Shown piece by piece: positions 6,798 to 16,875 of a DNA stretch of 64,000 nucleotides; position 1 is the stretch's first letter; each line of letters opens with the position of its first letter. Below the pieces are notes generated by a model, which was not told the DNA's origin, did no database searches, and saw only the letters and a list, made by a program, of their open reading frames with translations. The position numbers and the translations under genes were made by a program. This DNA is from JAPWJZ01 sp966211335 (GTDB taxonomy: Bacteria; Pseudomonadota; Alphaproteobacteria; Micavibrionales; UBA2020), in assembly GCA_966211335.1 (NCBI GenBank), contig CBIHNF010000004.1, positions 124,001-188,000 on the forward strand. Reading direction: 5' to 3'.

Positions 6798-8957
6798 CTA
6801 TTTCACGAGGTAAGAAATTTCAGGCGAGGCGTAGACGGTTTTATCCCCCTCCCGCACCCGCGCCTGCAGTGTATATTTGCCGCGGGAAAGCTGCCACAAA
6901 TATTTATCACCCGAGGTTGCGACGTTTTCGCCGTTCAATATCCAGTCAACCTGCTGCTGGGCTTTGAGGCCGCGTAGCGTGAACTGCAGTTTCTGCTTAT
7001 CCTGCGGAATACGGGGGTCTACGGCCATCTGCAATCCATCCGTCGGGCGGATAATCTCATAGCCTGCTTGCGCCGGCTTCGGCGTTTCGCCCGGCGCGGT
7101 GCCACGCGCAAAAAGTTCCGACCGCATATAGCAGCGGCTGGCGTCATGCGGCGTTTCGATGCAGAGGTCTTTCTGCACCAGATTCTTCGACCGCCACAGC
7201 GGCGCCGAGGGCGTGTTGCGGTTGAGCTCGTTGAAGATACTGCGGAGGGCGAGCGCGGGACCGGTCGATCCCGTCACGCCGTCCATCGGCTGGCGGTCGA
7301 GGTTGCCCATCCAGATGCCGACGAGGTATTTGTGGTTATAACCCATCACCCAGGCGTCGCGGTAATCGGTGGAAGTCCCGGTCTTGGCTGCCGTTTGCAC
7401 CGGCAGGTTCAGCACACTGTTATCGCCAAATTCCAGCCGCCGCGCCCAGGGGTCGGAGAGGATATTGCCGATGAGGGAGGCGGATTCCGGCGAATAAATC
7501 CGCGCGCCGTCCCTGAGCCCTAAATCATCCTGCAAAAAACGCAAGGGCCGTTGCACGCCGTGATTGGCGAGCGCCGTGAAGCCGCCGACCATTTCCAGCA
7601 GCGTAACTTCGCCATTGCCGAGCGCAAGGCCTTCGTCGTAAATCTCGACACCGCGATCAAGGCTCGCAAAACCCATGCGGTGCAGCGCATCAAGGTATTT
7701 ATCCGCGCCGACATGGTTGATGGTGAGCAGCGCGGGAATGTTGAGGGAGTTGGCCAAAGCCTCCCGCAACGGAATGCGTCCGTAATACATGTTGCTGTAG
7801 TTGCGGAAGTTGTGGAGGCCGGTGCCGATGGCTTCGGACAGCGGCGCATCGTCAATCATCGTCGCCGGCGTCCAGCCGCTGTCGAGCGCGAGGCCGTAGA
7901 GCAAGGGTTTCTGGGAGGAACCCGGCTGGCGCGGCACGGTGACCGCATCAATCGCATGGCCGGGTGCATCGGCATTGCCAGCGCCCGCCACCACATAGGC
8001 CAGCACATCCCCCGTCGTATGGTCGACGACAAGGGCGGCCGCATTGTGCAGGTTGCGTTTCGCCAACTGCCGCACACGGTCGTCAAGAATGCGCTGAACG
8101 GTTGCCTGCAGCCCCGCATCCAGCGTTGAATGCAACCGATTGCCCGCGCCCTGCGCATGGGCGCGGAGGTAGGCCGCGAAATGCTCGGCGTTCACGGGTT
8201 CTGCGGGCGGCGTCAATTGAAAGGTTTCCGCCTTCACCCGCGCCACATCAGGCGCTGTCATAACGCCTTGGGTTTCAAGCGCTGCGGCAAGGCGGTCAAT
8301 GGCGTTGGTAATCTTGTCGGGATTTTTGTAGAGGTCGTAGCTGCTGGGCGCACGGGCGAGGACGGCGAGCGCCAGCACTTCCCGCGGCGTCAGCGTCGAC
8401 AAATCACGGTCGAAATAATAGCGCGAAGCCTGCGCCACGCCGCGGCGGTTGGCGGCATAGGGCACTTGGTTGAGATAAAATTCGAGGATTTCCGCCTTGG
8501 AATATTGCGCTTCCAGCAGCGCGGCCTCCCAGCCCTCCACCCACTTCGACCAGATGTTGCGCGGGCGCGGGTTGATCATGCGCGCGACCTGTTCGGTGAT
8601 GGTGCTGGCACCGCGCACGACATGGCGGGATTTCCAGTTCTGCAACAAAGCGCTGCCCCGCGCCTGCCAATCGACGCCGTTATGCTCGAAAAACCGCTTG
8701 TCTTCCGACACGACGAAAGCCTGCTGCAGCAGCCCGGGGATTTGATAGAGGTTCAGGTTGTCGTAAACGTTCCAGCGGTTCTGGTAGCTGATGGTGAGCG
8801 GCTGGCCGTTGCGATCCGTCACCTGCAGAGTCTGCGCATCCGACTGCAATTTATGCAGCGACGATTTGACGGGGGCCACCGCCGTACAAGTGGCAATGGC
8901 GAGGGCCGCAAAAGCCCCCGCCATGCCGTAGAGTGCCTGTTTGACGCGGCGGTTCAT
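6798..8957 (-). CDS. pbpC: Penicillin-binding protein 1C
   Basis: Bifunctional peptidoglycan synthase anchored in the inner membrane by an N-terminal segment. From the chosen start it has 719 residues. The glycosyltransferase family 51 domain carries the catalytic Glu85 in SEDKRFFEHNGVDW and the ASTITEQ motif. The transpeptidase domain has SxxK at Ser347-Lys350 (PGSSQKP), SLN and KTGTS. A PBP1C-type C-terminal beta domain follows. The ATG at 8957 was chosen because it sits one base after the stop of the upstream gene and gives a proper membrane-anchor start; a frame extension to 9059 would add a basic, unlikely N-terminus inside the neighbour. Pairing with an alpha-2-macroglobulin gene is typical for pbpC. 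Confidence 0.93.
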   Translation of the reverse strand: MNRRVKQALYGMAGAFAALAIATCTAVAPVKSSLHKLQSDAQTLQVTDRNGQPLTISYQNRWNVYDNLNLYQIPGLLQQAFVVSEDKRFFEHNGVDWQARGSALLQNWKSRHVVRGASTITEQVARMINPRPRNIWSKWVEGWEAALLEAQYSKAEILEFYLNQVPYAANRRGVAQASRYYFDRDLSTLTPREVLALAVLARAPSSYDLYKNPDKITNAIDRLAAALETQGVMTAPDVARVKAETFQLTPPAEPVNAEHFAAYLRAHAQGAGNRLHSTLDAGLQATVQRILDDRVRQLAKRNLHNAAALVVDHTTGDVLAYVVAGAGNADAPGHAIDAVTVPRQPGSSQKPLLYGLALDSGWTPATMIDDAPLSEAIGTGLHNFRNYSNMYYGRIPLREALANSLNIPALLTINHVGADKYLDALHRMGFASLDRGVEIYDEGLALGNGEVTLLEMVGGFTALANHGVQRPLRFLQDDLGLRDGARIYSPESASLIGNILSDPWARRLEFGDNSVLNLPVQTAAKTGTSTDYRDAWVMGYNHKYLVGIWMGNLDRQPMDGVTGSTGPALALRSIFNELNRNTPSAPLWRSKNLVQKDLCIETPHDASRCYMRSELFARGTAPGETPKPAQAGYEIIRPTDGLQMAVDPRIPQDKQKLQFTLRGLKAQQQVDWILNGENVATSGDKYLWQLSRGKYTLQARVREGDKTVYASPEISYLVK

Positions 8958-8958
8958 T

Positions 8959-11900
8959 TTAGTTGTCGTGGCCGCCCTCTTCCGGTGCGTCGGATTCATT
9001 CTCCTCCGGCGCATCCTGATCATGCTCGTCGCTATTATCGTCCGGCGTTGCATTTTCATCCGGCTTCGCGGCTTCGGGTTTCGGCTCCGCTTTCTTGTGC
9101 GGCGCTTCTTCCGGCATGTTGGCGGGGCGTTCAGCCACCGCCAGCTCGCCGGTTACATCCTTGCCGTAGACGTCGGAGTCGTACATTTCTTCCGCCAGCG
9201 TCGGCATGATGGTGAAGATGCCTTCCGCAATCGCCTGCGCCGTATAGCTCAAGTGATAGTTGCCGGCAGGCAGGTAGTCGGCATAGAAGCGCACTGAATC
9301 ATGGCGCAGTTCCTGATGGTAGAAGCTCCAGCGGGAGACGTTATAACCTTCCCAGTCGGAGAATTTGAAGAACCAGGAACCGCCGGCGGCTTCAAAATCG
9401 CCCTTATCCGCATCGACCTGCGAGGTGTTCGCCAGCTCGCGGTTGACAGGCTCGAGGCCGCCCGGCACCGGGTCATTGACGGCGACGAAATTGCGGGCTG
9501 CGGGCAGCGACAGGTAAAGGTCAACACGCACAAGTTCGCCGCGTTTCACTTCATCTTTCGTTTTCAGCAGCTCCCACTTGTCGCCCCGCTCCACGCTGTA
9601 TTCGCGGTGCAGCTCGATGCCGGAGTTGACAGGCTTTGCAAGGTCGGCACGCGGCGCGTAGCGGAGGCGCGTGTTGTAGTACAAGCGCCCTGCCCCGTTC
9701 CGTTCAATGTCGACCGTCGCCTTGGTGCCGACATCGGCGGGCGTAATCGGCCGGTCCAGCGTCACCTGCTTGTCGCGGAGGTCACTGAAGGACGTATGGC
9801 CGAATTCCGCGCCGTTCAGGGCGGCGGTGACTTTCATGTCCGGCTTCACGTTTTCGTAGACCTTGCTGTAGTCGGCGAGAGCGTTCATGCAGAACATGTT
9901 CTCTTGTGTGTTTTCCCAATGGTCGCGGTCCTTGCGCGTCTGGGTGATGGTGCGGACGAGCTTGAAGGGAATATCGCCCACCAGCTCTTCGCCCTCTTTC
10001 GTCTCCCCGTATTCAAGGAAGGCGTCGAGGATGGCGCAGTTTTCACGCAGCGGGCTGGCAAGGATACGGAGGTAGGAATCATCCAGTTCCTCGTTGAAGA
10101 TGAATTTCCCGCCCGTCTGGTTGGAGTGGGAAATAATATCATCCGCCACAGGCTTCGCCATGTCGATCGCGCCCTTGACACGCAGGGTCGCCATAAGGAA
10201 GTGCGTTTTGCCGAACAGGCTCATCTGCTTCACATGCGGGGCGTAGCGGTCCAGATCGGCCTTGGTGATCTTGCCGTGCTCCGACAGTGCCGCCAAAGCC
10301 ACAGCGCGAACCGTGGAGCTCATGCCTTCATCATAGAAAGTCGGCATGACGTCGTTTTTCAGCAGGTTCAGCAGGTAGCCGTGCAGCTTGTTTTCGACTT
10401 CGACGGGCACTTTATATTTGGAATGCTCCAGCCAGTTGAAGGCGATGGCGGTATAGGCGGAGAGGTACGGGTCAACGTAATCATCCTGCGCCAGGAAATA
10501 CGTCATGCCGCCGTTCGGGGCCTGGAAGCTGGAGGCAACATCAATCGCCGCCTGCCCCAGTTTCTCGGCACCCGGCCAGGTGAACGTATCCGGCATATAC
10601 TGCTTCAGGTTGAGGTAGTTGGCGGCCATGACACCTTTCGTTAAAATCTGCTCCCAGCAGATATAGGGGTAGTCGCGCATGTAGCGGAACGCCCCTTCCA
10701 CCGCCGAAATGACGGAGGGCGACAGCACGACGCTGACGCTGCCGATATCGGGAAAGATATCTTTCGGGAAGGCGATGCTTTCGGTCGCCTTGTTCTCCGT
10801 CGTCGTGCCGTAGTTGGCGGCGGTCTCGAGCGAGCGCATTTTGTTGACGGGCAGCACCTGTTCCATGCCGTCGCCGTCAATGCTGTCGAAGGCCTTGACG
10901 GTGAACTTGATCTCGCCTTGCGGCAAATCGCGGCTCTCCTCCACCACGCCCACCTGCACCGGCATAAACACGGTCGCGCGTTTATAGGGCTCAAGCTTGA
11001 TGGTTTCGGTATAGGCGTCTTTGGTCTTCGCGGTATCGATGAGGCCGCTCGCCTTGATTTCGACGTTGATGGTGCGCGGCTTGTCGGTGCGGTTCATGAC
11101 GCTGAAGCCGGCCTTGAAGCTGTCACGCTCCGTCACCTGGTTCGGCATCACAGGGCGCACTTCGGTCGGGCGGTTGACCTTGAAGTTACCCTGCCCCAGA
11201 CCCATGCGGTCCGTCGGCGTTGCGGCAAGGGCGAGGACGCGCCAGCCGGTCAGGTTGTCGGGCGCCTCGAAGTCAATCGTCGCGTTGCCGTCCTTATCCG
11301 TCTTCAAGCTGGGGTTCCAGTAGGAGACGAACTTGAACAGGTTGCGGATGGACAGGTCGCTGCCGCCGTCGCCGCCGGGGTTGGCGCCCTTCTTCTCGAA
11401 CTTCTGACGGCCGAGCAGCTGGGTGAGCAGGCTGTAGTTGCGCAAATCCAGTCCGTCCAGCGTGTAGAAGCCGTTGTAGGGGTCGAAGTTGGCGGTGCCG
11501 CCGGTGACAAGATCAAAGACGGATTCATCCAGCACCGCGACCGCGAGCTCGATGGGTTCGTTTTTGCTGCCGGGCTTTTTGGGTTCGGCATGCAGCGTCA
11601 CCTGCACTTTGTCGCGCGGGCGATAGACCTCCTGCGGGGTTTTGGCGGTGACGAGCATTTCTTTATAGGGGTCTTTGACGGGGACGGAGACATAGCCCAT
11701 GCGGAAGCTGGGCTTGCCAAGATCGACGCCGCCGTTGTCAATGGGTTTGTCGACGCGCGGCGAGGTGACAAGCACGGAAAGATAGAATCCGGGCAGGTAA
11801 TCCGGCTTCACATCAAACTCGATGACGGGGGTCGAGCCTTCCAGCGTCTGCACGAAACTGTCGATGACGCCGTAACGCTCGATCGTCACCAGCGCCTTCG

Positions 11901-14900
11901 CGCCGGGGAACGGGTTCTTCACCAGATAGCGCGCCTTGTCGCCGACATGGTATTCGGTTTTTTCCGGCACGATGGGCAGCAGAACGTCGCTTTCGTTGTT
12001 CCACAGCACGTAATCGCTGCCGGTCACCCAGAAACCGAGGCCGGAAGCATGTTCGCGGCCTTGCGTGTCGGTGATTTTGGCGAGGGCCTGATACGACCCC
12101 GCCTGATCGGGCGTGTAGGAGCAGGTCAGCGCGTCCGCATCGGACGTTCCGTCACAGCTGCCGACGTCTTTCCATTCGGTATTGTAGTTGGTCAGGTACG
12201 CGTTCCCCGCGCCCTTGGTGCGGACGGCGGTGGTTTCCATGCGCTGCAGCGTGATATGGACTTTGGTGCCTTTCGCCGGCACGCCTTTTTCATCCGTCAC
12301 GATATATTGCAGGTCGACGGGCTTCTTGGCGGAATAGGCCCATTGCGGAGATTTCAAACCCACAAAACGGTCGACGCCGACATAATCGGCCTCCGACTGC
12401 GCGGCGACGTATTTGCCGCGGTCATCCTGCACCGCGGATTCAACGGTCAGGCGGCCATAGGCGAATTCCTGCTTCGGTACGGAAAATTTCGTCAGCTGGT
12501 CGCCCTTGTCCGTCAGCGGCTCGATCTTCTGGAAGATTTGCGCGCTGCCATGGGTCGAATAATCCGGCAGCGTGAAGGTGAAGCCCTGCGCATGCGGGTC
12601 TTTCGATTCAAACACGCGCTCCGCCAGCAGCGCGGTCGTGCGCACTTCGGCATCCGTGTACGGGCCGCCGGAATGCAGTTTCGCATCCGCCTGCACTTCA
12701 ACTTCCTGATCGGTCTTGAACAATTCGCCGTTCAGCTGGTTGGTGACTTTGAACGGCACGGGCGTGAAGTCGGAGACGAGCACGCGCAGCGGCGTCCAGG
12801 TGCCGTTTCTTTCAGACTCGCTGTTCTCTTCATCCGAGCTGCCGTCCTCCTTCGCATTCACGAATTTGCCGGTGAGGCGGAAGCTGTACCAGCCGACGGG
12901 GGCTTCCTTGCCGGTGGTGAATTCGCCGGAGTACGCGCCGAATTCGTTCAGCTTCACGTCGTCAACCGTAGAGGCGACGTTGTCCATCGGGTCGACGATT
13001 TCGAGCTTGTAGCCTTCCTTCGGCGCCGGCACCAGCGTGCGATCGTTCTGGTCGCGGACGTAGAACTTGTACTGGATGGTATCTCCCGCGCGGTAAATAC
13101 CTTGCGCCGTGGTGCCCCAGGTGTGGATATGGCCGTATTTCTTTTTGTTCGACGGATAGATATTTTCGTTCGATGCGCGCCAGGTATCAATCGCGAAATC
13201 GTTGTTCAGCGGCATCACCGCCATATCGTCGCCCTTGTCGATGCGGACGAAGATTTTGGGCGATGAATCATCCCAGCCTTCGTTCAGGTCCAGCTGCGGG
13301 TCGATTTTTTCGGTGCCGGGCAACAGCGCGATACCGTTGTCGTTACTCACCGCCGTCGCCAGCACGTCATTCGGCTTCGACAGGGTCGAGAGCGCGTCTT
13401 TATATAATGTGACTTTGGCTTTGGAAACCGGCGCACCCGTCGACATATCCGTCACCCAGACGAGGGTGGAGAAATGGCCGATCTTGACATGCACCTGATA
13501 GGGCGTGACCACCGCAAACAGGCGATAGGCGGATTCCGAGCCTTTGTCGACATAGGGCGTCGTGTCCATATGGCCGTAGACCGCGCCGCTCTTACCTCCG
13601 AGGGCCTCGCGCACGCCGAAGGGCACGGCAAATTGCGTGTCGTTCACTTTCGGCACATTAGTGCTGGCGGATTTATCATCCGCCACGCCCGCTTCCGTGA
13701 CACTGCGGTATTTGAAGCCGTAATTGTCGAGGTTGTTCACATACAGCGGCACTTCGCTGTCGGTATTTTTCTCCAGCACGGCTTCATGGTGGTCCAGCTC
13801 GAAGTTGGGCTTGCGGTGGTCGGTATCAAACACGACCGTCAACTGCTTCATCAGTTTCCGGTCGAATTCATCTGCCACATCGGTATCGGGCAGCTTGGTG
13901 AAAAGGCCCTTCATCCAATGCCAGACTTTGCCGAAGAAGCCAAGCTGCTGCGCCTTGACCTTCACGGTGTATTCGGCGGCGGCTTTGAGGCCATAGGGCA
14001 GGCTCACATCGTAGGTGCGGCCAATAGTGTGCGGGCTGGTCAGGTGCGAATATTCGTAGGACATATCGCCCCAGACATCATCCTGATTGTCCTTGTTGCC
14101 AATCGCGGGGCTGAAATCAAACTGCGCTTTTACCATGGAGCGCTGCACGGGCGCGGTGAAGGACAGCGAAATCGTCGCCATGGGGTTGCATTTCTTGTCA
14201 CCGGCGGCTTCGCCGGGTTTGAAGAGGATTTCGGTATCGGCATTGTTGCGGCAGCGCACGCCGAGCAGTTCAAGCTCGGGGTAAGTATCAAAGCTGACCA
14301 CATCCCGCTGCGCGACCGACAATTCAGGGCCGAGGGCCGAGGAGAGGCCCGGCTTCAGCTTCATGGTAATCGTGGTATTGAGCGGCAGCTCCTTCGGCGG
14401 TTCGACGAGCCAGATGCGGCGGGCTTCCTCTCCATCCTTGGCGGTCAGCTGGTCGTCGCTTTTGCGCACGGGCTGCTTGCCCATATCGAGCCAGCCTTTG
14501 CCAAAGGGAACGTAAGACGGCGCCTGATGATCATCGGGGTCGGCGCTGACGCCAAGTTTGTAATCCGTCTTGCCGTCATTCAAAAACAGCGACTTGCCCA
14601 TGGTGGATTTGGTGACCGGCTGGTCCAGCACCACGCGGATGACCGGCGTGCCGGGAGAGCGCCATGTTTTAAACGAGGTATATTCAACATCCGCGCGCTT
14701 GGTGATGAAATTGTCTTCATAGGCTTCGGCCAGCTGTGCGCCGTCTTCCGCCTTGATTCCCGGCAGCATCTTCATGCTGTATTTTGTCGAGCGGTCGAGC
14801 GCCGCTTTTTCCGTCAACTGGCAGGCCAATGATGAGGTGTTGATCCAGCGCCATTCGCAATCGACCGCAGGGGTGATGGTGACGGGAATATCTTCCTTCG

Positions 14901-15111
14901 CGCGTTCCATTTTGCCGAGCGGCACGACCGGGCGGTTGAAGGTGAAGACGATCTGGCGTTCGGATGCCACATCCTCCCCCGTCGGCGTGACGCGGATGAC
15001 GCGGAGGTCTTTCTGCTCGGCCGCCTTTGCGGAGTCATAGGCAGCATGTGCCGCCCCCCCGTTGATTGCAAAAAGGGCGACCGCCAAAACCAGCAATAAC
15101 TTGCGCATCAT
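8959..15111 (-). CDS. Bacterial alpha-2-macroglobulin (YfhM type, thioester-containing)
   Basis: A 2050-residue periplasmic protein thought to trap foreign proteases while PBP1C repairs the wall. It begins with a signal peptide (cleavage likely after AHA) and has no lipobox, unlike the lipid-anchored E. coli YfhM. The N-terminal half contains the Ig-like MG domains. The thioester motif is CWEQ at Cys1485-Gln1488, followed by the helical complement-like domain (GGMTYF, YLSAYTAIAFNWL). The last 60 residues are a very acidic tail (Asp/Glu/Asn/Pro). Two adjacent ATGs exist at 15111 and 15108; the GGAG on the coding strand suits the second somewhat better. pbpC follows one base later. Confidence 0.93.
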   Translation of the reverse strand: MMRKLLLVLAVALFAINGGAAHAAYDSAKAAEQKDLRVIRVTPTGEDVASERQIVFTFNRPVVPLGKMERAKEDIPVTITPAVDCEWRWINTSSLACQLTEKAALDRSTKYSMKMLPGIKAEDGAQLAEAYEDNFITKRADVEYTSFKTWRSPGTPVIRVVLDQPVTKSTMGKSLFLNDGKTDYKLGVSADPDDHQAPSYVPFGKGWLDMGKQPVRKSDDQLTAKDGEEARRIWLVEPPKELPLNTTITMKLKPGLSSALGPELSVAQRDVVSFDTYPELELLGVRCRNNADTEILFKPGEAAGDKKCNPMATISLSFTAPVQRSMVKAQFDFSPAIGNKDNQDDVWGDMSYEYSHLTSPHTIGRTYDVSLPYGLKAAAEYTVKVKAQQLGFFGKVWHWMKGLFTKLPDTDVADEFDRKLMKQLTVVFDTDHRKPNFELDHHEAVLEKNTDSEVPLYVNNLDNYGFKYRSVTEAGVADDKSASTNVPKVNDTQFAVPFGVREALGGKSGAVYGHMDTTPYVDKGSESAYRLFAVVTPYQVHVKIGHFSTLVWVTDMSTGAPVSKAKVTLYKDALSTLSKPNDVLATAVSNDNGIALLPGTEKIDPQLDLNEGWDDSSPKIFVRIDKGDDMAVMPLNNDFAIDTWRASNENIYPSNKKKYGHIHTWGTTAQGIYRAGDTIQYKFYVRDQNDRTLVPAPKEGYKLEIVDPMDNVASTVDDVKLNEFGAYSGEFTTGKEAPVGWYSFRLTGKFVNAKEDGSSDEENSESERNGTWTPLRVLVSDFTPVPFKVTNQLNGELFKTDQEVEVQADAKLHSGGPYTDAEVRTTALLAERVFESKDPHAQGFTFTLPDYSTHGSAQIFQKIEPLTDKGDQLTKFSVPKQEFAYGRLTVESAVQDDRGKYVAAQSEADYVGVDRFVGLKSPQWAYSAKKPVDLQYIVTDEKGVPAKGTKVHITLQRMETTAVRTKGAGNAYLTNYNTEWKDVGSCDGTSDADALTCSYTPDQAGSYQALAKITDTQGREHASGLGFWVTGSDYVLWNNESDVLLPIVPEKTEYHVGDKARYLVKNPFPGAKALVTIERYGVIDSFVQTLEGSTPVIEFDVKPDYLPGFYLSVLVTSPRVDKPIDNGGVDLGKPSFRMGYVSVPVKDPYKEMLVTAKTPQEVYRPRDKVQVTLHAEPKKPGSKNEPIELAVAVLDESVFDLVTGGTANFDPYNGFYTLDGLDLRNYSLLTQLLGRQKFEKKGANPGGDGGSDLSIRNLFKFVSYWNPSLKTDKDGNATIDFEAPDNLTGWRVLALAATPTDRMGLGQGNFKVNRPTEVRPVMPNQVTERDSFKAGFSVMNRTDKPRTINVEIKASGLIDTAKTKDAYTETIKLEPYKRATVFMPVQVGVVEESRDLPQGEIKFTVKAFDSIDGDGMEQVLPVNKMRSLETAANYGTTTENKATESIAFPKDIFPDIGSVSVVLSPSVISAVEGAFRYMRDYPYICWEQILTKGVMAANYLNLKQYMPDTFTWPGAEKLGQAAIDVASSFQAPNGGMTYFLAQDDYVDPYLSAYTAIAFNWLEHSKYKVPVEVENKLHGYLLNLLKNDVMPTFYDEGMSSTVRAVALAALSEHGKITKADLDRYAPHVKQMSLFGKTHFLMATLRVKGAIDMAKPVADDIISHSNQTGGKFIFNEELDDSYLRILASPLRENCAILDAFLEYGETKEGEELVGDIPFKLVRTITQTRKDRDHWENTQENMFCMNALADYSKVYENVKPDMKVTAALNGAEFGHTSFSDLRDKQVTLDRPITPADVGTKATVDIERNGAGRLYYNTRLRYAPRADLAKPVNSGIELHREYSVERGDKWELLKTKDEVKRGELVRVDLYLSLPAARNFVAVNDPVPGGLEPVNRELANTSQVDADKGDFEAAGGSWFFKFSDWEGYNVSRWSFYHQELRHDSVRFYADYLPAGNYHLSYTAQAIAEGIFTIMPTLAEEMYDSDVYGKDVTGELAVAERPANMPEEAPHKKAEPKPEAAKPDENATPDDNSDEHDQDAPEENESDAPEEGGHDN

Positions 15112-15236
15112 TCGCTCCGCGAAACAGCTTGTGAAATTCGTCTTGAGAAGTGTCCACTATAATGATGAAAAAGACATAAATACCAGCGGGAAAATATGTT
15201 CTTGCAATATTCGGCATATGGAATTATTTTTTCGCC

Positions 15237-15527
15237 ATGCAACAGCAGAATGACAACAAGCAAGCCGCCCTCAAGTCGCTCCTCGACCAGGTGTTTTTTG
15301 AACATCCGCGGCAGGCGGGCGAGACCTATTGGGAACATTTCAAGTTCACCATTTCCATGTCCTGCCGCCTTGGCCTCTGCTGCGCCGCGCTGCTTGTCCA
15401 CGGGCTTGTTCCCAGCCTTTTCGTGCATACCACCAGCAACAAGATGAAAAAGGCCAATGCCATTTTGCGCGCCCGGGCGGATAAAACCATGGAAGCCGCC
15501 GCGCAAGATAGTAACTGGATCATCTAG
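15237..15527 (+). CDS. DUF6356 family membrane protein
   Basis: A 96-residue protein with one hydrophobic segment (LGLCCAALLVHGLVPSLFV) preceded by the typical HPRQAGETYWEHFKFT motif of the DUF6356 family, found mainly in alphaproteobacteria. Function unknown. It is divergent from the alpha-2-macroglobulin gene across a 125-base AT-rich region that should hold both promoters. Confidence 0.75.
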   Translation: MQQQNDNKQAALKSLLDQVFFEHPRQAGETYWEHFKFTISMSCRLGLCCAALLVHGLVPSLFVHTTSNKMKKANAILRARADKTMEAAAQDSNWII

Positions 15528-15683
15528 CTTTTAGACATTTCCTGCCCCTCGCCCCGTCTTGACAGCACCCATGCCCCATGGTCATTTAGGGCAACTTTAT
15601 TATCATGCATTATGCAAACAGAGCCCCTGACCATCCGGCAGGCATGCTCCGCATAATTTTGTTTATTTCCAGTGGAGATTCCC

Positions 15684-16811
15684 ATGTCCGACCCCGATAA
15701 AAAACCTGAAAGGGTTGAGCCCACTTTTGTTGGCGCAACGCCCGCTGATATCAAAGATATCCCCGCAGCCCCTGCCGTGACCAATACCAGCATCGCAGAA
15801 CCCGCCAATACCAACGACGCCCCCGCGGTTGAAGCGCCGTCGAATGACAACAGCGCCGAAGCCCCCGCTGCCGCCGCCCCCGGCATCAGCCGCAAAAAGA
15901 AAATCCTCTCCGCCGTCTTCAACATGGCGGCCGGTGCGGCCGTGACGGGTGTGGTGAAAGCCGCTGTCGTCGCTTCCATGACCTGGGCGGCTGCGCCTGC
16001 GGTGGCGACGCTGCTCGTCTCCTCCCTCGCCGTTGGCGTGGCCTCGGCCAGCTTCTGCCATCTTGCGCAAACGCGCGCGGCGAAGAAGAACAACACCATC
16101 GCTCCCAAATTCTGGAGCAAGGCGACTGCGAAAACCGCCGCGAAAAGCTCGGCCTTCGCCCTTGTCGGCGGCGCGCTGTTCCTCGGCTTCAGCGAAGGCA
16201 TCATCCAGAACTGGCTCGGCTTCGGCCATCATGTGGCAACGGCGCCCGTCGGCGCCCCGCCCGTAACGGTGGAACATGCAGCGCCTGTGGTTGCAGCCCC
16301 CGTTGTTGCGCCTGTCGCTGTGCCGGTCGAACACATCGCTCCTGCCGTTGTGGCTGCACCGGCTGTGCATTGCGCAACGCCGGTCGAGCAGTTTACCGAC
16401 CTCATCAAAGGCCACCATGTTTCGGCGCAGGTGACGGATGCCATGCACCGCGCTGCCTCGAGCAACGCCCATGTGGCGGCGCAGGGCGCGAAGGATATGG
16501 CCTTCTACGCCCAGAACGGCCTTGGCGGCGTGCCGAAAGATGCGCATGTCGCGGTCGAGCTGTTCAAGCAGGCGGCGGATGCCGGCAACGTGCAGGCGCG
16601 CGTGGATATGCTGTACCTGCAGCACCACGGGCTTGATACCATTACGGCTGACAAAACCTCCTCCCTCTCCGCCATGAAAGACATCGCGCACAACAGCCGC
16701 GCGAGCCACTTCGTGAAGGCCTGGGGCGGCGCCGGCAAAACCCTGCCGCATGTCGACTTCAACACCGACACCATTCTGAAAGGCGTGAAACTGGCGTGCC
16801 CCAAGGCATAA
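15684..16811 (+). CDS. Ala/Pro-rich membrane protein with Sel1-like repeat
   Basis: A 375-residue protein. The N-terminal 65 residues are Pro/Ala/Asn-rich and disordered-looking, followed by a basic patch and a hydrophobic stretch (about residues 76-120) and a second one near 155-170. A Val/Ala/Pro-rich linker leads to a C-terminal region with one clear Sel1/TPR-like unit (KDMAFYAQNGLGGVPKDAHVAVELFKQAADAGN). The ATG at 15684 has GGAG at 15674-15677; a GTG four codons earlier overlaps that site and is rejected. Probably a bitopic inner-membrane protein with a repeat domain for protein contacts. Role unknown. A terminator follows. Confidence 0.7.
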   Translation: MSDPDKKPERVEPTFVGATPADIKDIPAAPAVTNTSIAEPANTNDAPAVEAPSNDNSAEAPAAAAPGISRKKKILSAVFNMAAGAAVTGVVKAAVVASMTWAAAPAVATLLVSSLAVGVASASFCHLAQTRAAKKNNTIAPKFWSKATAKTAAKSSAFALVGGALFLGFSEGIIQNWLGFGHHVATAPVGAPPVTVEHAAPVVAAPVVAPVAVPVEHIAPAVVAAPAVHCATPVEQFTDLIKGHHVSAQVTDAMHRAASSNAHVAAQGAKDMAFYAQNGLGGVPKDAHVAVELFKQAADAGNVQARVDMLYLQHHGLDTITADKTSSLSAMKDIAHNSRASHFVKAWGGAGKTLPHVDFNTDTILKGVKLACPKA

Positions 16812-16827
16812 GGTTTTAAAACGCTCG

Positions 16828-16866
16828 AAAAAAAAGGCCGGAATTTATATTCCGGCCTTTTTTTAT
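16828..16866. terminator. Bidirectional rho-independent terminator
   Basis: A perfect stem AAAAGGCCGGAAT / ATTCCGGCCTTTT with a TTAT loop and flanking A and T tracts, placed between two convergent genes, so it can stop transcription from both sides. Confidence 0.9.
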
Positions 16867-16875
16867 TGTGATTTT

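Noticed and set aside
15524..16751. Minus-strand frames opposite the Ala/Pro-rich membrane protein
   Set aside because: They are Gly/Ala/Arg-rich antisense shadows; the plus-strand gene has GGAG, membrane segments, a Sel1-like unit and a terminator behind it.
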